64,000 nucleotides of DNA from NCBI GenBank assembly GCA_027886175.1, contig JAJNNQ010000142.1, positions 1 to 64,000 of the forward strand, given 5' to 3'. Origin of the DNA: Phylloscopus collybita. Taxonomy: Eukaryota > Chordata > Aves > Passeriformes > Phylloscopidae. This document shows, one piece after another, positions 31,450-44,275 of this stretch. The translations under genes were made by a program, and so were the position numbers. Under the pieces are notes generated by a model, which was given only the letters and a program-made list of their open reading frames with translations, made no database searches and was not told where the DNA came from. Within the stretch, counting starts at the first letter, position 1. Every line of letters starts with the position of its first letter.

Positions 31450-31720
31450 GGGGTTAAAGGAGCCCCCAAAATCTGCTGGAGGGTCAGACTGGAGGGAGGA
31501 GGATCTTTCCCAGTGGGGGTGAAAGGAGCCCCCCAAAATCCCAGTTTGGAGTCAGACTGGAGGGAGGAGGATCTTCCAGGGGAATGTCACAGGTTTGGGG
31601 GAGGTTAAAGGCTCTCCAGACCCTGGGGGTGGGGGGAGTGAAAGGAGCCCCCCAAAATCCCTGATGGAGAATCAGAGCGGTTCCACTGGGGGGAGAGGGA
31701 AGTGTCACAGGCCGGGGGGG
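31450..31720. repeat. About 100-bp repeat, outlying block
   Basis: Three units with AAAGGAGCCCCCAAAATCCC and GAATGTCACAGGTTTGGGG, the same family as the large array at 33720-35760 two kilobases away. Confidence 0.85.
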
Positions 31721-32029
31721 ACCCCCGGAGCCCCCCAGGATCGCGGATTTGCTGGGGAACCCGCAGGGAAGCCGCTGCTGCCCCCCAAGAGCGGGGCCAG
31801 GGCTGAACCCCGGCAGCTCCCGGGAGCCTGGGGAGGCCGGGTCGGAATTCCAGCGGCTGGAGCCGGGGCCGGGCCGGGCGCGGAGCTCGGGGGCTGCCGG
31901 GCCGGGCGCGGCCGGGAATCGCCGCTGGAGCGGGAACGGCGGGGCAGCTGCGGCCGCCAGCAGCGCGGGGGCTCCCGAGCTCCGCCTGGGGCCTTGGAGC
32001 CCTGCCCGGATTCCTGGGCTGGAGTCCCG

Positions 32030-32640
32030 GGATGCTCCCAGGGCAACTGGGAGCTCTGGAATTCTGTGATGAGAACCAGGATGCTCCCAGTGCAGTGGGG
32101 ACCTCCGGAATTCTGTGATGGGGATTGGGATGCTCCCAGGGCAGTGGGGATCTCTGGAATTCTGTGATGGACACTGGGACTCTCCCAGTGTAACTGGGAT
32201 CTCTGGAATCCCCTGGTGGGGTTTGGGATGCTCCCAGGGCAACTGAGATCTCTGGAATTCCATGATGAGAACCAGGATGTTCCCACAGCAGTGAGGACTT
32301 CTGGAATTCTGTGATGGGAACTGGGATGTTTCCAGGGCAACGGGGACCTCTGGAATTCTGTGTAATGCTCCCAGAGTAATTGGGATCTCTGGAGTTCTCC
32401 GGTGGGGACTGGGATGCTCCCAGGGCAGCTGGGAGCTCTGGAATTCCATGAATGGGGACCGTGATGTTCCCACAGCAGTGGGGATCTCTGGAATTATGTG
32501 ATGGACACTGGGATGCTCCCAGGGTAACTGGGATCTCTGGAATCCCCTGGTGGGGTTTGGGATGGTCCCAGGGTGACTGGGAGCTCTGGAATTCCATGAT
32601 GGGAACCAGGATGTTCCCAGTCCAAGGGATCCTGTGGCAC
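32030..32640. repeat. About 49-60 bp tandem repeat (GGGATGCTCCCAGGGCAACT)
   Basis: About twelve units containing TCTCTGGAATTCTGTGATG. Confidence 0.9.
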
Positions 32641-32737
32641 CACTGGCCTGGGGTTCAGGATGCTCCTGAGGCAAAGCTGGCACCGGAACCTGTGGAACCC
32701 CGAGCTGGGAACTGGGACATTCCCAACCGGGACATTC

Positions 32738-32780
32738 CCATTCCCATCCCATCCCATCCCATCCCATCCCATCCCATCCC
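32738..32780. repeat. (ATCCC)n microsatellite
   Basis: A short perfect pentanucleotide run of about eight units. Confidence 0.9.
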
Positions 32781-32864
32781 TGCCTGGTCATTAAATGGAA
32801 ATCGCGGGGGAGTAATCGCTGGGGAGGAGAGAAATCAGGATGGGCTGGGCTGGGAAAAAATGGA

Positions 32865-33335
32865 AAATAAAACCTGAAAACAAAACCTAAAATCAAAACC
32901 TAAAAAAACCCCCCTAAAAACAAAACCTAAAAGCAAGACCTAAACCCAAAACCTAAACCCAAAACCTAAAAACAAACCCTAAAACCAAAACCCGAAACCA
33001 AAACCTAAAACCAAAACCTGAAAACAAAACCTGAAAAAAAAACCCCTTAAAACAAAACCTAAAAGCGAAAACTAAAGACAAAACCTAAAAAAACCTAAAA
33101 AAACACCCCTAAAAACAAAACCTAAACCCAAAACCTAAAAACAAAACCTAAAAACAAAACTTAAAATCAAAATCCAAAAACAAAACCTAAAAACAAAACC
33201 TAAAAAAAAAAACCTAAAAAAAAAAAAACCTAAAAAAAAAAAAAAAAAAAACAAAAAACAAAACCCTAAAAAAACCAAACAAAAAAAAAACAAAACAAAA
33301 AAAACCTTAAAAACAAAACCCAAACCCAAAACCCA
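32865..33335. repeat. A-rich telomere-variant-like array (AAAACCTAAA)
   Basis: About 470 bp of degenerate AAAACCTAAAACC/AAACAAAACCT units contain occasional CCCTAA, but not perfect telomere hexamers. Confidence 0.85.
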
Positions 33336-33409
33336 TCGGCCGCTCCGGCTCCTCCGGAGGGAGAACCGCGAGCGAGGGGAGGCGCGGAGGGGCCGGAGGG
33401 GCAGCGCTG

Positions 33410-33490
33410 CCCGCTCCTCCCGCTCCTCCCGCTCCTCCCGCTCCTCCCGCTCCCCCCGCTCCTCCCGCTCCTCCCGCTCCTCCCGCTGCT
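33410..33490. repeat. 9-bp repeat (CTCCTCCCG)
   Basis: About nine near-perfect units. Confidence 0.9.
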
Positions 33491-33719
33491 CCCGCTCCCT
33501 TTCCCAGCCCAAATCCCCTTTCGGAGGCGAGGCTGGAGCCTCCAGCGCGGCCCCGTTAATCTGCTCCCGTCAGCGGCTGCCGAGCGGGACCCGAATCCCA
33601 AATCCGCCTCCCTAAATCCGCCGGGATGGTGCCGGGCGGGCGGGCAGCGAGCGAGATGCTCTCGGCTCCTCCGCGCTTCCCGTCCCTCCTGCCAGGCCCT
33701 GCCTCCTCCTCTGCCCCCA

Positions 33720-35760
33720 AAATCCGCCCCAGAGTCAGGCTGGATCCGCTGGGAAAAGGGGGAAATGTCACAGGTTTGGGGTGAAAGGATCTCCAGGCAC
33801 TGGGAGGGGGTGAAAGAGCCCCCAAAATCCCATTTTGGTGGAGACTCAAACTGGTTTCAGTGAGAAAAAGGGAAATGTCACAGGTTTGGGGTGAAAGGAT
33901 CTCCAGACCCTGGGGGGGTGAAAGGAACCCCCAAAATCCCAGTTTGGAGTCAGGCTGGTTTCACTGGGAAAGGAGGAAATGTCACAGGTTTGGGGGGAGC
34001 TAAAGGATCTCCAGACCCTCGGAGGGGTGAAAGGAGCCCCCAAAATCCCAGTTTGGAGTCAGACTGGATGGAGGAGACTCTTCCAGGGGAATGTCATGGT
34101 TTGGGAGGGGTGAAAGGATCTCCAGGCCCCTGGAGGGGTGAAAGGAACACCCCAAAATCCCTTTTTGGTGGAGACTCAGACTGGTTTCAGTGAGAAAAGG
34201 GGAAATGTCACAGCTCTGGGAGGGGTTAAAGGATCTCCAGACTCCGGGGGGGGGGGGTCAAAGGAGCCCCCAAAATCCCGATTTGGAGTCAGCCTGGTTG
34301 GAGGAGGATCTTTCAGGGGAATGTCACAGGTTTGGGGGGAGTTAAAGGACCTCCAGACCCTCAGAGGGGTGAAAAGAACCCCCAAAATCCCGGTTTGCTG
34401 AAGTCAGACTGGTTTCAGTGGTAGAGGAACACCTTCTAGGGGAATGTCATGGTTTGGGAGGGGTGAAAGGATCTCCAGGCACTGGGTGGGGGAAAGGAGC
34501 CCCCAAAATCCCGGTTTGGAGTCAGCCTGGTTGGAGGAGGATCTTTCAGGGGAATGTCACAGGTTTGGGGGGGGGGGGGGGCGGCTAAAGGATCTCCAGA
34601 CCCCTGGGGGATGAAAGGAGCCCCCAGAATCCCAGTTTGGTGGAGAGCCAGACTGGTTCCACTGGAAAAAGAGGAAATGTCACAGCTCTGGGAGGGGTTA
34701 AAGGATCTCCAGACCCTCAGAGAGGTCAAAGGAGCCCCCGAAATCCTGGTTTGTCGTCAGGCTGGATCCACTGGGAAAGGGGGAAATGTCACAGGTTCGG
34801 GGTGAAAGGATCTCCAGGCACTGGGAGGGGGTGAAAGGAGCCCCCAAAATCCCAGTTTGGTGGAGACTCAGACTGGTTTCAGTGAGAAAAGGGGAAATGT
34901 CACAGGTTTGGGAGGGGTTAAAGGATCTCCAGACCCCGGGGGGATAAAAGGAGCCCCCAGAATCCCGGTTTGGTGAATACAGACTGGTTTCACTGGGAAA
35001 GGAGGAAATGTCACAGGTTTGGGGGGAGCTAAAGGATCTCCAGACCCCCGGAGGGGTGAAAGGAGCCCCCAAAATTCCGGTTTGGTGGAGAGCCAGACTG
35101 GTTTTGGTGGTAGAGGAGGAAATGTCATGGTTTGGGAGGGGTGAAAGGATTTCCAGGCACTGGGTGGGGGAAAGGAGCCCCTAAAATCCCAGTTTGGAGT
35201 CAGACTGGATGGAGGAGGCTCTTCCAGGGGAATGTCATGGTTTGGGAGGGGTGAAAGGATCTCCAGGCCCCTGGAGGGGTGAAAGGAACACCCCAAAATC
35301 CCGTTTTGGTGGAGACTCAGACTGGTTTCAGTGAGAAAAGGGGAAATGTCACAGCTCTGGGAGGGGTTAAAGGATCTCCAGACCCTCAGAGAGGTAAAAG
35401 GAGCCCCCGAAATCCTGGTTTGGAGTCAGGCTGGTTTCACTGGGAAAGGAGGAAATGTCACAGGTTTGGGGTGAAAGGATCTCCAGGCCCCTGGAGGGGT
35501 GAAAGGAACACCCCAAAATCCCGGTTTGGTGGAGACTCAGACTGGTTTCAGTGGTAGAGGAACACCTTCTAGGGGAATGTCATGGTTTAGGACAGGTGAA
35601 AGGATCTCCAGGCACTGGGAGGGGGTGAAAGGAGCCCCCAAATTCCCAGTTTGGTGGAGACTCAGACTGGTTTCACTGGGAAAGGAGGAAATGTCACAGG
35701 TTTTTTTTTGGGGGGGGGTGGTTTAAAGGATCTCCAGGCCCCTGGGGGGCTCTCCAGGCC
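33720..35760. repeat. Large 100-135 bp minisatellite
   Basis: About eighteen units: GGAGCCCCCAAAATCCC, GAGTCAGACTGG, GGGAAATGTCACAGGTTTGG, AAAGGATCTCCAGACCC. Two unit types alternate (with or without a GGTTTCAGTG segment). Confidence 0.92.
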
Positions 35761-35899
35761 CCTCTTCCTCCTCCCTGGAAGCAGCAGGAGCGTCCCTCAG
35801 GGCTCGGGGGTCTCTCTGTGCCCCCCTCCCCTCCCCAGGCAGCGCTGGGACCTCCCCGTCCCCCGTCCCCTCCCTCTCCTCCCCTGCCGGGCTGCAGGA

Positions 35900-36135
35900 G
35901 CCGATCCTGGGGGGGCAGAGCGGCCCTGCCGTCAATTAGAGGCCTAAAAATACCGATAATTTCATCAGGGGGGAGGGGGGCTCGGCTGTCCCGGGTAATG
36001 GGAGCATCATGTCTCCAATTAAAGTTGGGAATATTCATCCCGGAGCCCGGCCGACGTTGATTGGGCTGTCAGAGTCAATCTCCTTCAAGAGCTGCTTCTC
36101 CGAGCACTTTGGATTATGGATCATTTCTGCCTCCT
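35900..36135. other. Unique island resembling a vertebrate conserved noncoding element
   Basis: About 230 bp of non-repetitive sequence between a minisatellite and an A-run. It contains GTCAATTAGAGGCC, TAAAAATACCGATAATTTC, GGGTAATGGGAGCATC, CCAATTAAAGTTGGG and GATTGGGCTGTCAG. The composition (AT-rich motifs in balanced sequence) differs from all surrounding DNA. Enhancer activity, possibly for GFRA2, is inferred. Confidence 0.45.
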
Positions 36136-36140
36136 CCTCA

Positions 36141-36166
36141 AAAAAAAAAAAAAAAAAAAAAAAAAA
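36141..36166. repeat. Poly(A) run
   Basis: Twenty-six A residues are followed by T-rich sequence to 36310; there is no clear SINE or LINE body upstream. Confidence 0.8.
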
Positions 36167-36309
36167 TCAGTTTGGAGTGTTTTGTTGTTTTGTTTTTTTT
36201 TTTTTTTTTGTGATATTTTTTGTGTGTTTTTTGTTTTTATTTTTTCCTTTTTTTTGGAGTGTTTTGTTTATTTCTTTGGGTTGGTTTTTTTCGGTTTATT
36301 TTTTTTTTT

Positions 36310-37262
36310 TTGGTTGGTTTGGTTTGGTTTTGGTTTGGTTTGGTTTTGATTTTTGTTTGGTTTTGTTTGGTTTTGTTTCGTTTTGGTTTTGGTTTTGTTT
36401 TGGTTTGGTTTGGTTTGGTTTGGTTTGGTTTGGGTTTGGGTTTGGGTTTGGGTTTGGTTTTTGGTTTGGTTTGGTTTTGGTTTGGTTTGGTTTTTGGTTT
36501 GGTTTGGTTTGGTTTGGTTTGGTTTGGTTTGGGTTTGGGTTTGGTTTAGGTTTGGTTTAGGTTTGGTTTGGTTTGGTTTGGTTTGGTTTGGTTTGGGTTT
36601 GGGTTTGGTTTGGTTTGGTTTGGTTTGGGTTTGGGTTTGGTTTTGTTTTGTTTTGTTTCGTTTTGGTTTTGGTTTGGTTTGGTTTGGTTTGGTTTGGTTT
36701 TGGTTTGGTTTGGTTTGGTTTGGGTTTGGGTTTGGGTTTGGGTTTGGTTTTGGTTTTGGTTTGGTTTGGTTTGGTTTGGTTTGGTTTTGGTTTGGTTTGG
36801 GTTTGGGTTTGGGTTTGGGTTTGGGTTTGGGTTTGGTTTTGGTTTGGTTTGGTTTGGTTTGGTTTTGGTTGGTTTGGTTTGGTTTTGGTTTGGGTTTGGT
36901 TTGGTTTGGTTTGGGTTTGGTTTGGTTTGGTTTGGTTTGGTTTGGTTTGGGTTTGGTTTGGTTTGGGTTTGGGTTTGGTTTTGGTTTGGTTTGGTTTGGT
37001 TTGGGTTTGGTTTGGTTTGGGTTTGGGTTTGGTTTTGGTTTGGTTTTGGTTGGTTTGGTTTGGTTTTGGTTTGGGTTTGGTTTGGTTTGGTTTGGTTTGG
37101 GTTTGGTTTGGTTTGGGTTTGGGTTTGGTTTTGGTTTGGTTTGGTTTGGTTTGGTTTGGTTTGGGTTTGGGTTTGGGTTTTGTTTTGGTTTTGTTTGGTT
37201 TTGGTTTGGTTTGGTTTGGGTTTGGTTTGGTTTGGTTTGGTTTTGGTTTGGTTTGGTTTTCT
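36310..37262. repeat. (GGTTT)n / (GGGTTT)n array
   Basis: About 950 bp is composed only of G and T on the plus strand apart from a few bases. GGTTT pentamers and GGGTTT hexamers are intermixed in runs. The array has G-quadruplex potential. A >700-residue open frame across it and the next array is spurious. Confidence 0.97.
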
Positions 37263-37540
37263 TCCCAGTCTCCCCTAAAACACGACAAACCCAGCGGCAC
37301 AACCCGAGCCCGAGCCAGGGAAGTTACTCCTGCTCCGTTATCCAACAGAAACCCAGAGATTCCGGGAGTCAGGCCGGGATCCTTCCCTGCTCCTGCGGAG
37401 CTCTGGGAATGCGGGATGGCCCAAAACCCAGCGGGGACGCTGGAATTGGGACTGGCACATCCCGGCACATCCCGGCACATCCATCCCAAACTCAGCACAT
37501 CCCGGCACATCCTGGCACATCCCGGCACATCCCAAACTCA

Positions 37541-38491
<951 letters not shown>

Positions 38492-38699
38492 TCACTCCGC
38501 CTCCCGGGAGCGCTCGGAAATCCCATTCCCGGGGCCGGGGCAGCGGGAGCTTTTCCCGAGCTTTGATCCAAGCTGGATTTGCTGCCTCCCTGCCCTGCCC
38601 GGGCTGAGCGCGCGGCTCCGGAGCCGGCCCCGCTCCCGCCTCATTCCCGAGCTCCCTGCCCGGGGCCCTCATCCCGTGGGAGCCATTCCCTTCGGCACC

Positions 38700-40085
38700 G
38701 TTTCTGTTCATTCCCTCTGATGGGAGCAATTCCCTTTTCCCCATCCCTGCTCCCTCCATTTCATGGGAACAATTCCCTTCTCCTCCATCCCTGTTCCCTC
38801 CATCCAAAGGGAACAATTCCCATTGCCATCAACCCCGTTCCCTCCATCCAATGGGAACAATTGCTCCTCCTTTGCCTCCATCCCTATTTTCTCCATCCAA
38901 CGGGAACAATTCCCTTTGCCTCCATCCCTGCTCCCTCCATTTATGGGAACAATTCCCTTCTCCTCCATCCCTGTGCCCTCATCCCATGGGAATAATTCCC
39001 TTTCCCCCCATCCCTGCACTCTCCATCCAATGGGAACAATTCCCATCATCACCATCCCTGTGCCCTCCATCCAACGAGAACAATTCCCTCTCCTTTGCCT
39101 CCTTCCCTGTTCCCTCCATATCATGGGAACAATTCCCTCTCCTGTACCTGCATCCCTATTTTCTCCATCCAACGGGAACAATTCCCATTGCCATCAACCC
39201 CATTCCCTCCATCCAATGGGAACAATTGCCAGTGTCACCATCCCTGTGCCCTCAATCCGCAATTCCCTCTCCTTTTCCTCCTTCCCTGTTCCCTCTGTTT
39301 GATGGGGACAATTCCTTCTGCCTTCCCTCCATCCCTTCACCCTCCATCCAAAGGGAACAATTCCCATTGCCATCAACCCCGTTCCCTCCATCCAATGGGA
39401 ACAATTGCTCCTCCTGTGCCTCCATCCCTATTTTCTCCATCCAACGGGAACAATTCCCTGTCCTTTCTCTCCATCCTTATTTTCTCCATCCAAAGGCAAC
39501 AATTCCCATTGTCACCATCCCTGTTCCCTCCATCCAAAGGGAACAATTCCCATTGCCATCAACCCCATTCCCTCCATCCAAAGGGAACAATTGCTCCTCT
39601 TATGCCTCTATCCCTATTTTCTCCATCGAACGGGAACAATTCCCTCTTACCTCCATCCCTGTGCCCCCAGTCCAACAGGAACAATTCCCTGTCCTTTCCC
39701 TCCATCCCTATTTTCTCCATCCAACAGGAACAATTCCCTTCTCCTCCATCCCTGTGCCCTCATCCCATGGGAATAATTCCCTTTTCCCCCATCCCTGCAC
39801 TCTCCATCCAATGGGAACAATTCCCCCTCCTGTGCCTCCATCCCTGTTTTCTCCATCCAATGGGAACAATTCCCATCGTCACCGTCCCTTTTCCCTCCAT
39901 CCAATGGGAACAATTCCCTCTCTTTTGCCTCAATCCAACGGGAACAATTCCCTTTCCCCCATCCCTGTGCCCCCAATCCAAGGGGAACAATTCCCTGTCC
40001 TTTCCCTCCATCCCTATTTTCTCCATCCAACGGGAACAATTCCCTTTTCCCCGTCCCTGTCCCCTCCATCCGACGGGAACGCTCT
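38700..40085. repeat. About 45-75 bp minisatellite (CCAATGGGAACAATTCCC)
   Basis: Around twenty-seven units with TCCCTCCATCC and GGGAACAATTCCC. Larger blocks recur (CATTGCCATCAACCCC at 38819, 39183, 39364 and 39549), which implies segmental copying inside the array. Confidence 0.92.
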
Positions 40086-40361
40086 GCTTCCCCACCGAAG
40101 GCTCTTCCCGTCCATCCCAGGAGGCTCCCGATCCCAAATCCCGGCTCTCCCAGCTCTGCCACTCCCGGTTTTTCCCCCCCGCGGGGCTCCGGGGCTGGAG
40201 CCAGGTGCGGACACCGAGGGCAGAGCCAGGAGCGAGCGGGAATCTGTTCCTTGGCACGGGAATCAAATCCTCCCGAGCGCTTCCCCGGCAGGTGCCGAGG
40301 GCTGGGCTGGAGATGTCAGCCGCGATCTGGGGCGGCCGGGGCTGACGGCCGCGGGGGCAGC

Positions 40362-40425
40362 GGAGGTGACAGCGGAGGTGACAGCGGAGGTGACAGCGGA
40401 GGTGACAGCGGAGGTGACAGCTCCA
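40362..40425. repeat. 12-bp repeat (GGAGGTGACAGC)
   Basis: Five to six perfect units. Confidence 0.93.
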
Positions 40426-40487
40426 CTCGGCGGGGAGGGACCGCGCCCGGCCCCGCCCGCGGCCACCGCCGCCGGGCCCTGCCCTGT

Positions 40488-40870
40488 GCAGGTCACTGCC
40501 AGCTCCCAAAAATTCACTGATGGGAATTCAGTGAGTGTGGCACCGGGTCTGTCACCTCCCAGGGCCACCGGCACCACGGCTCTGCACTGGGCAGGTCACC
40601 GTGAGCTCCCAAAAATTCACTGATGGGACACGGGTGGCTGTGACATCCCTGGTGGCATTGGATCTGTCCCCTCCCTGGGCCACCAGAGAGGCGGCTCTGC
40701 CCTGTGCAGGTCACCGTGAGCTCCCAAAAATTCACTGACAGGAATTCAGTGAGTGTGGCTGTGCCATCCATGGTGGCATTGGGTCTGTCACCTCCCTGGG
40801 CCACCAGAGCGGTGGCTCTGCCATGTGGAGGTCACTGTGAGCTCCCAAAAATTTGGTGACAGGACAGGGG
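40488..40870. repeat. About 102-120 bp tandem repeat, four copies
   Basis: Copies start near 40488, 40590, 40707 and 40827 with GAGCTCCCAAAAATTCACTG. Confidence 0.9.
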
Positions 40871-40884
40871 TGGCTGTGTCATCC

Positions 40885-41345
40885 CTGGTGGCACTGGGAT
40901 GGCACCGGTGGGACCAGGATGGCACCGATGGGGCTGTCACTGTCACCAACGGGGCTGGGGTGGCACCAATGGGGTCGGGGTAGCACTGAAGGGGCTGGGG
41001 TGACACCGATGGGGCTGGAGTGGCACCGATGGGGCCGGGGTGACACCGATGGGGCTGTCACTGTCACCAATGGGGCTGGGGTGGCACTGACAGGGCTGGG
41101 GTGGCACTGACGGGGCTGGGGTGGCACTGACGGGGCTGGGGTGACACCGATGGGGCTGTCACTGTCACCAATGGGGCTGGGGTGGCACTGACAGGGCTGG
41201 GGTGGCACTGATGGGGCTGGGGTGACACCGATGGGGCTGGGATGGCACCGATGGGGCTGGGATGTCACCGACGGGGCTGGGATGTCACTGATGGGGCTGG
41301 GGTGGCACCGATGGGGCTGGGGTGGCACTGAAGGGGCTGTCGCTG
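40885..41345. repeat. 20-bp minisatellite (GGGGCTGGGGTGGCACCGAT)
   Basis: About twenty-two units, three times interrupted by a GGGGCTGTCACTGTCACCAA variant, which marks a higher-order period of roughly 115 bp. Confidence 0.93.
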
Positions 41346-41539
41346 TCGCTGTCACCGAGCCGCTCCCGGCACCCACAGCCACCACAGCAGGCGGAGGAGC
41401 CGCCGGGACGCTCCCACCCCGCAGCCCCGGGAGCCGCCACCCGCCCCGGGGTTTATCCAGGGGGGGTTTGGAATCAGCCGAGCTCCTTTCCCACCTCTCC
41501 CCCCTTCCCCCGCCATTCCCGAGCCGCCTGGAAGCGGCG

Positions 41540-41660
41540 GGGAAGGGCTCGGGTTCCCCGGCAGAGGTTAAAGAGGCAAAATCAGCTCCGAAAACAGCAG
41601 CCCGGGCAAAAATAGCCTCTGCTTGGCGTGGAGCTGTCGGGGCCCATCAGCGTCGGGGTG
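41540..41660. other. Unique island (candidate cis-element)
   Basis: GGCAGAGGTTAAAGAGGCAAA and GGGCAAAAATAGCCTCTGC stand in unique sequence 4 kb upstream of GFRA2. No gene is seen. Candidate element only. Confidence 0.3.
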
Positions 41661-42170
41661 CTCCAAGGACTCCCATCGCCCGTGGCCACGAGCCGGCCGC
41701 TCCCAGCAGCCCTGGGAAGGCGATCCCCAAGGAATCCCCCGCGGGAAGCGCCAGCGGCCGGGCCGGGATCGGGCCGGGCCCCGACGGCCCCGCGGGTTCG
41801 GCCCCCGGGCAGCGGAGAGCCCCGGCCAGGCCCTGCAGGGAGGACGAGGACGGAGGAGGATGCAGCGGGGAGAGAGGAGGAGTTCTGGGAAAGGGGGAGG
41901 GAGGCTGGGAATGTCCCCGAGGGTGTCCTTGTGCCCGCAGTGAACCCGCCGTGACTCGGCCCGGAGTGAAAAAAATAAAATAAAATAAAATAAAATACAA
42001 CATCAAACGTTGCAATCGCATCTGCAAGGGCAGGAGATGAGTCCCAGGCCGGGGGTGTGGCGGGAGGTGTCACCACGGCAGGGGTGGCGCTGGGGTGGCT
42101 TTAAGGACCCCCCCGTCCAAAGAGAGCCAGCTGTGGGGTCTAGAACGAGCAGAATTCCAGGGGTTTTGGA
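41660..42170. other. Unique GC-rich intergenic sequence
   Basis: No gene is recognised; an (AAAAT)n stretch lies at 41970-42000. Region 42200-42740 is likewise unique. Confidence 0.4.
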
Positions 42171-42172
42171 GC

Positions 42173-42199
42173 AAAAAAAAAAAAAAAAAAAAAAAAAAA
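42173..42199. repeat. Poly(A) run
   Basis: About 27 A residues; no transposon body recognised upstream. Confidence 0.8.
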
Positions 42200-42739
42200 G
42201 GAGTTAAGCAGAGGGGGGGGTGCTGGGTTTGCTGCACACCCCGGGAGGGCAAAGCCCCGCTCCGGGGATGCCCAGCCCCGATTCCCTCGGGGAGGGGATG
42301 CGCTGCTCCCGCCCCATCCCCGGGATTCAGGAGCCCCGGGACTGGGAGCAGGGGTGCGCTCCCTCCTTCCAGCCGTCCCTGGAACCCGAAAAACTCCCCA
42401 GGAGTGCTAAAAAACCCAAAAAACCCCATTTGTGACTCAGGCCGCTGCGGGCTCTTGGTGCCGGGGTGGCAGGGAGGGGACTGTCCCCTGCGTGTCCCCC
42501 TCCCGTGTCCGCCTGCGCCATCCCCGCTTCTCCCAAGGGAGGATCCAACCTCCCCTTCCCCTAAACCCGGGAGCAGGAGGGAGAAGGAGCAGCAGGGCCG
42601 GGTTTAGGAAGCTCCCGGGCTGTAAATTCGGCTGGAATCAAACCCCAAACGCGAGGCCGGGTTTAGGAAGCTTCCAGGCTGGAATTCAATCCCAAAGGCG
42701 AGGCCAGGCCCTCCGGGATTGACCCCGCGGGCTGCGCTG

Positions 42740-42870
42740 CCCCCATCCCACCTCACCCCCATCACGGGCCGAGCTAATTAATGTGCTCAGGTAATTGGAA
42801 CGGGGGTAATTTCCCGCTGGATGCCGCGGTTCCCACCCCCAGCAGGCTCTGGGAATAAAATCCGGGGGAA
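42740..42870. other. Unique island with TAATTAAT and TAATTGG motifs
   Basis: GAGCTAATTAATGTGCTCAGG, GGTAATTGGAACG and GGGTAATTTCCCGC lie 2.8 kb upstream of GFRA2 exon 1. Homeodomain-type sites; enhancer role inferred. Confidence 0.35.
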
Positions 42871-43119
42871 GCCCAGAGGACGCGGAGCCTTTCCCCTGGA
42901 GGAGCAGCTGCGAGGAAAAACAAAACAAAAAGAAACAAAACCCCAAAAACCCCTCAGGTGTCACCTTGGGGGCGGCTGAGCCTCCTCCGGCACCGCCCGG
43001 GCCTGGGAAGGGCCCAGAGGGAGGGAACCGAGGGGTCGGGAGAGGAGCCGGGAGCGGATCCCTGCTCCGGGAATCCTTTCCCTGGCTCCCGGGTGCCACG
43101 GGGAGAGGAGTTGGCCAGG

Positions 43120-43715
43120 GATCCAGGCGGGATTTATCCAGGGATCCAGGCGGGATTTATCCAGGGATCCAGGAGGGATTTATCCAGGGATCCAGGTGGG
43201 ATTTATCCAGGGATCCAGGTGGGATTTATCCAGGGATCCAGGAGGGATTTATCCAGGGGTCCAGGAGGGATTTATCCAGGGGCCCAGCCAGGTGTTATCC
43301 AGGGGTCCAGGAGGGATTTTTCCAGGGATCCAGGAGGGATTTATCCAGGGATCCAGGCAGGATTCATCCAGGGATCCAGGAGGGATTTATCCAGGGGTCC
43401 AGGCAGGATTTATCCAGGGATCCAGGAGGGATTTATCCAGGGATCCAGGCTGGATTTATTCAGGAATCCAGATGGGATTTTTCCAGGGATCCAGGTGGGA
43501 TTTTTCCAGGGGTCCAGGTGGGATTTTTCCAGGGGTCCAGGTGGGATTTTTCCAGGGATCCAGGCAGGATTTTTCCAGGGATCCAGGTGGGATTTTTCCA
43601 GGAATCCAGGCAGAATTTTTCCAGGGATCCAGGCGGGATTTTTCCAGGGATCCAGGTGGGATTTTTCCAGGAATCCAGGAGGGATTTATCCAGGGGTCCA
43701 GGCAGGGAACAAGCA
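43120..43715. repeat. 23-bp tandem repeat (GGGATTTATCCAGGGATCCA)
   Basis: About twenty-six units. TTTATCC forms dominate the left part and TTTTTCC forms the right, showing directional turnover. Confidence 0.95.
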
Positions 43716-43969
43716 GGAATTTTCCCTCCTGAGGAAGGGGCAGAGGGCCCTGGCCCCGGCCTGGAGCAGCCCCCGCTGTTGCTGCTGCTGGGATCCCACC
43801 CGAGCGCGGGGCAGGGGGAGCAGCGGGGTCTGGGAGCCCTTTGGGGGCTGTGGGGGCACGGCTGGAACAGCCCGGGCACGGGGCCGGCCGAAGGAGAGCT
43901 GTCCTGTCCCTGCCAGCCCCAGCGCGGGAGCGGGGAGAGCCCCGGGGCTCTGCTGCCCAGGCCCTTCAT

Positions 43970-44275
43970 CGCCGTGATCCATCCTCCTCCTCCTCCTCCT
44001 CCTCCTCTTCCTCCTGCTCCTGCTCCCCAGGCCCTTCATCAGGGGGATCCATCCTCCTCCTCCTCCTTCTCCTGCTCCCCAGGCCCTTCATCGCCGTGAT
44101 CCATCCTCCTCTTCCTCCTGCTCCCCAGGCCCTTCATCACCATGATCCATCCTCCTCCTCCTCCTGCTCCCCAGGCCCTTCATCACTGTGATCCATCCTC
44201 CTCCTCCTCCTGCTCCTGCTCCCCAGGCCCTTCATCACCATGATCCATCCTCCTCCTCCTCCTCCTCAGCCGTGC
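43970..44275. repeat. Minisatellite with embedded CTC runs
   Basis: About five units of 50-62 bp: CCCAGGCCCTTCATC, GTGATCCATC and (CTC)n. Confidence 0.9.

Noticed and set aside
32865..33335. A true internal telomere repeat block
   Set aside because: Units are AAAACCTAAA-like with irregular period; perfect CCCTAA hexamers are rare.
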